Part shown: one piece after another, positions 57,101-64,000 of the stretch
Numbering within the stretch: the first letter of the stretch is position 1
Layout of the letters: every line of letters begins with the position of its first letter
NCBI GenBank assembly: GCA_033782935.1
Contig: JAWQEG010001409.1
Location: 40,001-104,000 of the forward strand
Reading direction: 5' to 3'
DNA from: Petrolisthes cinctipes
Lineage: Eukaryota; Arthropoda; Malacostraca; Decapoda; Porcellanidae
DNA: 64,000 nucleotides
Notes under the pieces: generated by a model
The model's input: only the letters and a program-made list of their open reading frames with translations
What the model was told of the DNA's origin: nothing
The model's database searches: none
Position numbers and translations under genes: made by a program

Positions 57101-60100
57101 GGATTCAGCAGGCCCAAATTTGACCACATGAGTATTGCATTAAGCGAGGTATGATTTTGTCAGCTGAGTGTAGGCAACAAATTACTCCAAACTAAAACAT
57201 ATATAAAGTCATATAACAAAGGTGGTATGTTTCCTGCCACAGGTTTGAGATATTTATATCTTCAATTCACTGACAAAAATTTAGTCCCTTTTCTTCTTAA
57301 TTTCTTCATACTGTATTGTACAGTAACTCTTTTCTCACATCTCAAAATTTTCTGCTGACTGGGAATGTTGGGTTTACTTTGTGCTAAAGAAAGAGGAGAA
57401 AAATTACCTAGTAAAGTAGTTAAATCTTTCCACCATTTGAGAGTTATAAATAAATATATATGTACAGTACAATCCACCTAAAACTTCAACGTTTACTGCA
57501 ACAATTCCATCAAGCACATGGCTCCAAAATTGCAAAAAAAATACTATTCAGTCTGTGTACCATACTCATGGAGAATGAAATCACACACACACACACATTA
57601 TCGAGTGAGATGGTAAAAGCCGAGACTGAACACGAGTTGGCTGCCAAGAAACAAACCACAGCAGCAGCAGTGATAAAGAGTGAGTGGAAAGTTTGAGTCT
57701 GGGAAGTACACACACAGTTATCACTTGGCCTATGAATTTAGCTAAATGATATGAAGCCCAAATATAAGCCCAAATATACACAGATGCCTCAGCTGCACTA
57801 AGAAGTATCTGGTAACCTCTCCAGGAAGTGAATTTGGTATAGTCTGGACAATTATCAGTATCTGCACACCATTTATATTTTATGTTGTTAGCAGACTTAA
57901 ACTTAATGATTCCTCTAAAATAAACTGTACAGCACAGTGAAACAGACTCTCTCATGACATGTGGTGCTGTTCAGGGAAAACATTTGGAGGAATCAGTCAC
58001 TTCATATTGTTGACAGCATCTCAGATCAATTGACTGAAGGCTAAGCTGGTGTCTGGCAACTCCCTTCATAGGTAAAAGTGAAAACACACAACATATAGAC
58101 ATTCATAGATTCTGATACCATGATCGGAGTACTCCATTCATAAACTATAACACAATATGCCATACAAATAACATTCATTAAATATATAATATAGTTACTA
58201 CTGCCTATGTTTTATTCTATTGCATTGGTTGGCTGAGGCTGCCTTGGTTATCTCTAAAGTGTGCAGATACTGTACATTGTTTTCTGACTGTCCATTTAAC
58301 CTTTTAATACATAGGGGTTGGCTGTACTGAGGAAATAGGTTTTATGGTGCAGTTATCATTGATTACAAAAGGAGGGATTGACTAGAGATACACAAACTTT
58401 TCTCAGTGACAAAACAGTACCAAAATAAACTTATAAACATGGCCTCCAGTGCTTTTCTCTCTTTCCAAGTTCTAAATATACTGGGAGGAAACAGGAGGAA
58501 GAGAGATTAATCCATTATGAAAAAATACAACAAACAAAAGATATTAATAAAATCAGGCAGATAATATATTAGTGTGAATTTTGTGTATGTGGGGCACGAT
58601 GCAACCTGACCCTTGGCACTGGCTGGGGACCTGACCTGGAGAGGGAATAGAGTGCGGTTGCAAGGTACCGCTCCCCCCCCGGTGCTATCTCGGCCATGTA
58701 TGCAGGCGGCCCCATTGGCATTAAGGCACTGGCCACATTGAGCAAAGTCTCAACATAACGTATTTCCTCCCACTGCTGCCTGGACAGTTCTCTGCCCAAC
58801 ATTACGTCAATGGCTACTTGCCGGTACGTGTCAACAAAGTGATTCCTATAGTATCTGTAATAGAAATGTCAATAGTTCTAAACAAATGGATACTTTCCTG
58901 CTCCAGTTTCAACACAATTTTCCCTATGTATTACAGAAATGTCAGTAGTTCTGAATAAACATGAGCAGAATTTCTCCTATATGTAAAAGACACATCAACA
59001 GCTGATAATTTTGTGTAACAGAAATGCTCTACACAATTCTAAACAAAAATAATTTAACACCCGTTGCAGTTAAGTGGCCTGACATGCAGTCTGCAAATTT
59101 AATGATTCCTCCAAACTAAGCCAGGCAACAAAAGACATGAACTATGTATAGTGTTGCAATATGTTTTATGGAGTACATTAATGGAACTAGTAACCTTCAC
59201 TTTTCCGACAGCAAGGCAAGCCCCTTAAAGTTATTTACATATAAGAATGAAATCCTCCCGTTTGTAATATTGGGATAAATATAAAAGCACAAACAATTAC
59301 TCCCTGACCACATATTGTATTGAGTTATCTTGACATGTGTTTACTATAAGATTACAGTACTTGTTGTTTGCAGGCCACTAGGTTCAAAATATTGTATTAC
59401 TGTACAGAGCTACACAAACATGAAGCAAATGAATTAAAGGAATAAATAGTACTGTACAGTATATACTTCAAATGAGTCACGCAACACTTAATGACTCTCA
59501 AATATAATGAAAAATTACACCAGGAGTGACTTCTTTGTTATTATGGCTGAATCTTATAGTAAAGGAAAAGTAGATGTCTTCAGAAGTCTTCAGGGAAGTG
59601 TGTAAATGTACATTTGACAACAACAAATTTACTTCACACCTACATGCACAATAATTATGAGCCATGGGACCTGTCAACATTATTATTATTATGCTCCGGT
59701 CTCCATTCAAATGCCATAATGTCAAATGACAATAAAATCTAGATACCCTTTGGTGAGGACTGAACCAACACTGAATTCTCCCTAAAAAATAACTTTCCCA
59801 TACATTCATTAATTACACCAACACCCTTACATCTAAAAGGAGAAATATTTATCAGGGGCAACACCCCCAAGGTTTACCTGTTAGCCGAGTTCATTCCATC
59901 TTTCATCATGCCAGCAAACCTTCGTTCACCCGTCCTCGTGAAGTCTCCCTTGAGAAAAAAAACAAATAAATAAAAATAAAATAAAAAATGGTGAAGAGAG
60001 GAAAGGGAACATGGGAATGCACAGTGATAATTTCTATACACTACATCATCCTTCTTTAAATGCAATGTATCTATGCATCTTGAATGAAATTTAACATGAC

Positions 60101-61948
60101 TGTAACTCTCACTTTTTTTATATATTTCACAGGTGAGTACATTAAATGGGCTTCATGTCTTCACTCTCCACACATAAAACAATAAATAAATAAATAAATC
60201 TGTGGCAGGTACCTTGAGGGCGGAGGTGCCGGCATACTGTTTACTGACGGTGTCACCATTGTTGGCCCACATGACCTGTAGGACTGAGCGGCAGGCAGTA
60301 GGCAGTGAGTGTTCAGGAGGGATCATACCCAGCTTCACAAACTGACTCTCCAACACATACTTGGCGATGGCAGTCTGAAACCCACATGACAAGATGATGT
60401 GAGGCTTGGGTTAGATACCATAAGTTAATACAGTAAAAAGTACTATAGGGTAAAGAAGGCAAATTTAGGTTAGATAATGCAATACAATCAGTCCTGATCT
60501 GACACTGGAAGGTAACTGATTCCTCCAAACTATGCCAGGATTCATACAAGCACCTCAACACAGGAATATACAAATGAGGAATTTGTGTTGTCTCCCCTCT
60601 TAACTCTTACCTGTACTACATTGGTGCGGTCAAGACAGTCTATGCAGTTGATACGAAAGACCCCTCGCTGACGGCAGATGGTTCCCTCTCGGTCAACCCA
60701 ACAGTACAGCATCTTGCCCATTATTTCCTCCAGTCCCTCCACCAACACTGACACATTCTCATACCTCATACCACGGCTGATGAGGTGGAGTTATATAATG
60801 TTATCAGAGTTACACACATCCAGTACACACACACATCATACTCATATTCTCAAACACTCGAGAGGTGACAAAACTTTAGACAGTGATTGTACGGTACAAA
60901 ATCAATAATATACAGGAGTAAATCTAGTCTGCATTTGTCACCATAACTCATTTAACCAAATATACAGAAATTTACGATCATCACTCACCAATACTCATGG
61001 AGATTAAATACTACGGGAGTAAATTGCGTTTGCATTCACCACTATAATTCATTTAACTAAACATACAGAAAACGACGACCATCACTCACCAATACTCGTG
61101 GAAATCAAATGTGATAAAGGTGAGGTCTGGTGAATTGAGACAGAGGATGTTGTTCATGAAGGCATCGGCAATGACCCGTTCCTTACCCGTTTGCTCCACC
61201 AGACTCACACAGTGGATGTGGTTGAACCTCTTCACCTCGCGCTCAAAGTGATGCTCGAATGCTGCAGCCGTCTCTGTCTCATCTGTCAGTCATGATGCAA
61301 TATACATAAATAATCACAATACTGTAGTGAGTTCTGATTCAAAGAGTGTTGCTAAGTTTGTTTAATTATATTGAATATCCTGTAGTGATGCATGTTATTG
61401 CTCTCTTTCTGTCTCAGCTGTTGTTCACAATGCAATATACAATAATAAATGTGATACTGTCATGCATGAGTTCTGATTTTAAAAGTGTTGCTAAATTTGT
61501 TTGATTTATTCTTTTCTTAAATGATACAAGTGTAGCAAGTTTAACATGATACTGTAGTGTGATAAAGTGAACCCACCTTTGTCTAGCCTGGGAGGAGGAC
61601 GATACTTGTAGCCCGGTTGACTCCAGTACACCGGCACTGACCCTCGAACCTGTACATAAAGAGAAATTATAATTTGGCTACACCTTACTGGGTCCTGGCC
61701 ATTATAAGATATATACAGCAAATGGATAAATACAAAGAGGTAAACACAAACACACAGGCATGCACACACACACACACACCTGCACGAAAGCGACACGGTG
61801 ATGTGAGTACGCCACAACCTGCTCTGTCTCCACATAGTTGGCGACCCACCCTTCCTCGTCCACACCGCGGCGTTTGTACCGAGTCCCGGCGCGGTGACGA
61901 CTCCGCCGAGAGATGACGGTCAGGGAATACGAATCACTACCTTCCTGA

Positions 61949-61980
<32 letters not shown>

Positions 61981-62425
61981 TTGTTGTTGCTGTGTCTATA
62001 GGGAGTGTTGGGGGTTGTTGAGTATTGGATAGGAAAATATATCACTGTACAGCTTTTTTTTTTTCAACACTGATCACCTTAGAGTTTAGTAATTAGTTGG
62101 ATATGTGCAGTTGTGAACCAAAGATATCAATCGAGATATCTTGGAAATTAACTGGTGTGTTTGTTTATATTTTAACGTGTATATTTCATCAACCCTGGCA
62201 GATTAGTATCAATATCCACAAATGTATGTAGATTCCTTTAAGATTAAACAACAATAATACAATCAAGTCCCTGTCTGCATTACCCACCTGTGTTGCTGTG
62301 GGCTGGTCCGGGGAGATGAGCGGGGCTGGGGCAGTGGAGGGTGTGGAGGCATTACCCAGGGGTACACTCTCAGTCTGTACAAACCCCTGGATCACCGGTA
62401 CAATCCACACATCAAGCTTGGGGTT
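50437..62425 (-). CDS. INPP5F: INPP5F/Sac2 phosphoinositide phosphatase (3' part of gene)
   Basis: Fifteen minus-strand exons: 62288-62425, 61780-61995, 61577-61649, 61090-61282, 60611-60776, 60213-60374, 59878-59948, 55095-55153, 54590-54767, 54292-54363, 53828-53914, 53147-53301, 52643-52825, 51529-51650 and 50437-51177. Phases agree and total 872 codons with the stop; human INPP5F has 1132, so about 150-250 N-terminal residues lie beyond the window. The Sac domain contains [36 protein letters not shown], the CX5R(T) catalytic loop [13 protein letters not shown] (C251-R257 of this fragment) and GDFTRTGER. An hSac2 domain follows, then a Ser-rich tail ending CHTKIIQF, as in vertebrates. Sac2 is a phosphoinositide phosphatase of endosomes, best supported as a PI4P phosphatase. 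A gypsy-type element sits beyond the first visible exon. Confidence 0.93.
51485..51510. repeat. AC microsatellite
   Basis: About ten AC units, 18 bases from the exon 14 donor. Confidence 0.85.
51529..51650 (-). CDS. INPP5F: INPP5F exon 14 (window numbering)
   Basis: Encodes [20 protein letters not shown] and [20 protein letters not shown]; two bases complete a glycine with the previous exon; ends phase 0. Confidence 0.87.
51715..51920. repeat. Tandem repeat of about 68-100 bp
   Basis: AGTTAGAGTGCCTGGGAGTG with GGAGAAATA recurs three times (near 51715, 51787 and 51887). Confidence 0.6.
52133..52632. repeat. 62-bp polypyrimidine minisatellite
   Basis: CTTTCCTCCCCTTCTCATTC recurs every 62 bases (52191, 52253, 52315, 52377, 52439, 52501, 52563), about seven and a half units. 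It ends 11 bases from the donor of INPP5F exon 13. The transcript strand is almost pure purine. Confidence 0.88.
52643..52825 (-). CDS. INPP5F: INPP5F exon 13
   Basis: Encodes [20 protein letters not shown] and [18 protein letters not shown], matching the vertebrate segment containing KKLERK. Acceptor CTGTTTCAG, donor G/GTGAGG. Confidence 0.88.
52855..52942. repeat. Half H-family hairpin
   Basis: GGACTAGTTTGGAGGAAATT and ACTATCCCCTTAA. Confidence 0.55.
53005..53130. repeat. H-family hairpin
   Basis: GATGATTCCTCCAAAAAACA and GTGGCAAGGCTTGGGGGAAT. Its edge touches the donor side of INPP5F exon 12. Confidence 0.6.
53147..53301 (-). CDS. INPP5F: INPP5F exon 12: hSac2 domain
   Basis: Encodes [40 protein letters not shown], ending SDEETV. 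Corresponds to the vertebrate CMRLHYRY...GYFHTLRAV stretch of the hSac2 dimerisation domain. Confidence 0.9.
53335..53455. repeat. 36-bp tandem repeat
   Basis: ATTATGTAAGCAGTATTTAA with CCGTATACTG recurs; two full units and partial flanks. Confidence 0.7.
53828..53914 (-). CDS. INPP5F: INPP5F exon 11
   Basis: Encodes [20 protein letters not shown] then KIEMGPYT, matching vertebrate YDDEVDKVNQYQRLSLENLE. Confidence 0.9.
54105..54275. repeat. Variant H-family hairpin in INPP5F intron
   Basis: AGCCTTGATTCCTTCAAAAT and TTGGAATTGTTTGTAGGAAT retain the pairing core. Confidence 0.5.
54292..54363 (-). CDS. INPP5F: INPP5F exon 10
   Basis: Encodes [20 protein letters not shown] then YVA; 72 bases, donor CA/GTGAGT. 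Matches vertebrate DVDVLLLLSNSAYYVAYYD. Confidence 0.9.
54590..54767 (-). CDS. INPP5F: INPP5F exon 9
   Basis: Encodes [20 protein letters not shown] and [20 protein letters not shown], ending DPS. The vertebrate protein has the same GIPVTEDLY and KLLLPDDEKFHGGWALIDCD anchors with a different linker. Confidence 0.9.
54790..54970. repeat. GGGTT/GGGAT degenerate tandem repeat
   Basis: Repeated TGGGATGGGTTAA, TGTGTTGTGTTGG and GGGTTGGAATGGG blocks in the intron before exon 9. Confidence 0.65.
55095..55153 (-). CDS. INPP5F: INPP5F exon 8: Sac helix
   Basis: A 59-base exon encoding [19 protein letters not shown], nearly the vertebrate [19 protein letters not shown]. Takes two bases from exon 7 and gives one to exon 9. 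Confidence 0.92.
55154..58635. other. INPP5F intron between exon 8 and the duplicated exon
   Basis: Long AT-rich intron. It contains an F-family fragment (56385-56475), two runs with GGGACAGCAAACATAAAG-type motifs near 56560-56690 also seen near 2600 and 4270, and an H-family hairpin (56979-57143). No other exon was found. Confidence 0.55.
56979..57143. repeat. H-family TTAA hairpin in INPP5F intron
   Basis: TTAAGGGGATACAGTACTC to GAGTATTGCATTAA, TTAA at both ends. Confidence 0.7.
58636..58854 (-). CDS. INPP5F: Candidate extra INPP5F exon duplicating the Sac helix
   Basis: After a TTCTATTACAG acceptor the minus strand reads [20 protein letters not shown], plainly a relative of exon 8 ([20 protein letters not shown]). 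It continues [20 protein letters not shown] and [13 protein letters not shown] to a CTCCAG/GTCAGG donor. The 219 bases are a multiple of three, and both ends have the same phase as the exon 7/exon 8 junction, so inclusion would add 73 residues without a frameshift. Alternatively the frame reads on past the donor to a stop at 58569-58571, which would make a shortened terminal exon. It cannot simply replace exon 8, because its phase does not fit exon 9. It could also be a relic of a tandem gene duplication. Confidence 0.55.
59070..59228. repeat. H-family TTAA hairpin in INPP5F intron
   Basis: TTAA at both ends; GATTCCTCCAAACTAAGCCA is the left centre block, the right arm is decayed. Confidence 0.65.
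59878..59948 (-). CDS. INPP5F: INPP5F exon 7
   Basis: Encodes [20 protein letters not shown] then SAN, plus two bases of the arginine codon. Almost identical to vertebrate [20 protein letters not shown]. Confidence 0.93.
60213..60374 (-). CDS. INPP5F: INPP5F exon 6
   Basis: Phase-0 exon encoding [20 protein letters not shown] and [20 protein letters not shown] then LK. MWANNGDxxSxQYAGT is the conserved Sac segment downstream of the catalytic loop. Confidence 0.93.
60480..60540. repeat. H-family fragment
   Basis: GGTAACTGATTCCTCCAAAC and TATGCCAGGA, one centre block only. Confidence 0.5.
60611..60776 (-). CDS. INPP5F: INPP5F exon 5: catalytic loop
   Basis: Encodes [34 protein letters not shown], and [15 protein letters not shown]. 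The CX5RT signature of Sac phosphatases (nucleophilic cysteine and phosphate-binding arginine) is intact, so the enzyme should be active. Confidence 0.95.
60912..61113. repeat. 101-bp tandem duplication spanning an exon end
   Basis: Two units (60912-61011 and 61013-61113) share CATAACTCATTTAACCAAAT-type sequence and CATCACTCACCAATACTCRTG. The right unit contains the true end of exon 4 and its donor; the left unit carries a second copy of both. Confidence 0.8.
61090..61282 (-). CDS. INPP5F: INPP5F exon 4
   Basis: Encodes [38 protein letters not shown] and [12 protein letters not shown] across the junction; corresponds to vertebrate LTYVSFDFHEHCRGMKFEN-type sequence. Confidence 0.92.
61577..61649 (-). 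CDS. INPP5F: INPP5F exon 3
   Basis: A 73-base exon encoding [20 protein letters not shown] then RLDK, one of the most conserved Sac-domain blocks (RGSVPVFWSQ in vertebrates). Confidence 0.93.
61780..61995 (-). CDS. INPP5F: INPP5F exon 2 with polyglutamine run
   Basis: Starts with threonine, then 14 consecutive glutamine codons (61951-61992), [13 protein letters not shown], then [20 protein letters not shown] and [20 protein letters not shown]. Phase 0 at both ends. Confidence 0.9.
61951..61992 (-). repeat. CAG/CAA repeat encoding Q14
   Basis: On the coding strand one CAG, four CAA and nine CAG codons in a row, three bases after the exon 2 acceptor. Confidence 0.9.
62288..62425 (-). CDS. INPP5F: INPP5F exon 1 of window
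   Basis: Phase-0 exon encoding [20 protein letters not shown], matching the vertebrate [12 protein letters not shown] block, then a Ser/Pro/Thr-rich linker to PTATQ. Earlier exons are not in the window. Confidence 0.9.
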
Positions 62426-62459
62426 CTGTAGGTCACACATAGAGGGATTATTGTCACAC

Positions 62460-63337
62460 TGTCATGAATCTGGGTTGGTTTAGTATAATTCATGATAGTT
62501 TCGAGCAGGTCGCACTGCTGATTTCTTTAATGTGTTGGAATCTCGGAGCGACTCGTTCAAACTGTTTATCGTTCACACCAAAGTGACTTGGAGGTTGTAC
62601 AGGGTTGGGCAGTCAGTAGCATTTAGGACAGCAACGTGAGAGCTTCACTGGAGTTGGTGGTGTGTTGGGGTGACTGTGCCCTGTCATTGTGGATTCAGAA
62701 GAAAGCCCTGCCGCATGTTAAGGGAGAAGTGTTATAGTGGGGGTTGTGAAGGTGCTGGTAAAGGCCAACTTGGTGTTAAGGTTGGGCAGTATCTAGGGAG
62801 TCACACCCTATTTCCCAGTGGGCGGTATTTGTGGGTAACTGAAATGAGACGGGCCGACCCATAGACCACTCCAGTGAAGGTCACACGGTAAGCCGGTATA
62901 ATTTATTATTGCTACTCTAGGTTTAAGGTTATTGCTACTCTAGATTTAAGGTTATTGCTACTCTAGATTTAAGGATATTGCTACTCTAGATTTAAGGATA
63001 TTGCTACTCTAGATTTGAGGATATTAGGATTGTTTGGACCATTATTGTTACTCTAGAATTAATGATATATTATGATGGTGGTTTGTTAATGTGACTCTAT
63101 TATTAAGATCGGGGATTGTGGGTATAATATTGTCCACAGTCAAATGTTTAAGTAAGCAAGAGTTCTGTCTGTACTAATATAATTATATAACTCGTATGTA
63201 GCGTTTTCTGAACCTGACTTAATCACTGATGAAGACTCATCGGTAAATTGATATTAAAGTGTATTTGGTAAAAGAACCTGTACCGTACCTATGAATTCAC
63301 ACACAGTGAGTGGTGAACAGTAAGTGTAATCGTGACA
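62460..63337 (+). mobile_element. 5' LTR of a Ty3/gypsy-type retrotransposon
   Basis: Starts TGTCATGAATC and ends AATCGTGACA, so TGTCA...TGACA form a 5-bp inverted terminus with canonical TG/CA. A probable primer-binding site (TGGCGACCTCGCCAGGA at 63339) and a gag frame follow. The right LTR is outside the window, so the boundaries are inferred. Confidence 0.65.
62908..63022 (+). repeat. 23-bp tandem repeat inside the LTR
   Basis: ATTGCTACTCTAGATTTAAG plus GAT recurs five times at 62908, 62931, 62954, 62977 and 63000. Confidence 0.85.
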
Positions 63338-63338
63338 A

Positions 63339-63355
63339 TGGCGACCTCGCCAGGA
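63339..63355 (+). other. Putative primer-binding site
   Basis: TGGCGACCTCGCCAGGA begins with TGG one base after the LTR end, the expected position for annealing of a tRNA 3' end. The tRNA species is not identified. Confidence 0.45.
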
Positions 63356-63416
63356 TTAAGTCAGGTTCAGATAGTATGAGTATTATTAATATAAGGTAAT
63401 TTAATGGTTAGTTACA

Positions 63417-64000
63417 ATGGCCTCGATAGATTCTTTAGTCCAGTTGGGTAAAGAGTTAGGATATGAGGGAGAGCAACTTCATGAGTTTATAAAGTATGAA
63501 CAGAATCAGGAGCGTGAAAGAAGGGCTGAGGAAAGGGAGAAGTTAAAGCTTGAGCTCGAACTCGAAAAGCTTCGGCAGTCTTCGACAAGGCATCTTGACC
63601 GTGACGATGAGCTTAACCCTTCTCAAGTGCTTGTTCCTGTTAAAGGGCCGAAGCTTCCAGATTTTGACGACAACCGCGATGATCTCGATGTGTATCTACG
63701 ACGCTTTGAGCTCTTTGCAACTACCGCTCAGTGGCCTAAAGAGAGTTGGGGCATATTGTTAAGTTCACACTTGAAAGGAATTGCTTTAGAAGTCTATGCT
63801 CGGTTACCGGATGACTGCGCTCAGGATTATGATCACGTGAAGAAAGCTTTAATGGACAGGTTTGAGTGTACAGAAGGAGGTTTCAGACTGAAATTTAGAA
63901 GAAGTAGGCCGTTAAAAGGAGAAAGAGTGGAACAGTTTGTTAACAGAATTAAAAACTCTTTGAAACGTTGGGTAACTTTGTCTTCGTGTGATGAAACATT
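63417..64000 (+). CDS. Gag-like protein of gypsy-type element (partial)
   Basis: From the ATG at 63417 the frame is open to the window edge (194 codons). It has an N-terminal charged helix (EQNQERERRAEEREKLKLEL) and a capsid-like core with VKGPKLPDFDDNRDDLDVYL, FELFATTAQWPKESWG, LLSSHLKGIALEVYARLP and RPLKGERVEQFVNRIKNSLK. This is the standard retrotransposon gag/SCAN-like layout of arthropod Ty3/gypsy elements. No frame break is visible, so this copy may be young. Protease, reverse transcriptase and integrase would lie to the right. Confidence 0.85.
   Translation, partial: MASIDSLVQLGKELGYEGEQLHEFIKYEQNQERERRAEEREKLKLELELEKLRQSSTRHLDRDDELNPSQVLVPVKGPKLPDFDDNRDDLDVYLRRFELFATTAQWPKESWGILLSSHLKGIALEVYARLPDDCAQDYDHVKKALMDRFECTEGGFRLKFRRSRPLKGERVEQFVNRIKNSLKRWVTLSSCDET

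Overview
The window is animal nuclear DNA, most likely from an arthropod and probably a decapod crustacean. The grounds are split host genes with canonical GT/AG introns, a short TTAGG array (the arthropod telomere repeat), RTE-like and CR1/L2-like non-LTR elements, a Ty3/gypsy-type LTR element, and a very dense load of palindromic MITEs. The species cannot be named from sequence alone.

Host genes, left to right. (1) The last coding exon of a plus-strand gene with an IAP-type RING finger (2273-2508). (2) A complete minus-strand ESCO cohesin acetyltransferase gene (9847-19765): ten exons, 796 residues, every splice phase consistent. (3) A complete plus-strand elongin C gene (25446-26340). (4) A complete minus-strand PAIP2-like gene (34940-36482): four coding exons, 159 residues, a clear PAM2 motif. 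(5) A plus-strand divergent elongin C paralogue (37112-37720) sharing the intron position of the first copy. (6) The 3' part of a minus-strand INPP5F/Sac2 phosphoinositide phosphatase gene (50437-62425): fifteen exons, 871 residues, N-terminal exons beyond the right edge.

These genes do not form an operon-like unit. ESCO acts on cohesin, elongin C in ubiquitin ligases and elongin complexes, PAIP2 on poly(A)-binding protein, and INPP5F on endosomal phosphoinositides.

Mobile DNA fills most of the rest. One ESCO intron holds a 3-kb RTE-like element with a 15-bp target duplication, itself broken by a TA-flanked MITE. A second 3' fragment of the same family sits in another ESCO intron. CR1/L2-like fragments lie at 22130-23725, 24900-25390, 6681-7045 and 25984-26180. 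A gypsy-type element starts at 62460 and runs off the right edge, interrupting INPP5F. Several palindromic families recur: a TTAA-flanked hairpin with about twenty copies, a G-rich TTAA hairpin, a 350-bp family with 8-bp target duplications, TA-flanked Tc1/mariner-like MITEs, and a family related to TACAGTnGnCC ends.

The observations most worth following are a phase-symmetric second copy of a Sac-domain exon inside INPP5F (58636-58854), a duplicated decoy splice donor (60912-61113), a PAIP2 intron built almost wholly from transposons (36040-36347), a G-rich hairpin inserted at TTAA with its empty sites still visible nearby, a triplicated ESCO 5' segment with tiny upstream reading frames, and the retained BC-box-binding residues in the divergent elongin C copy.
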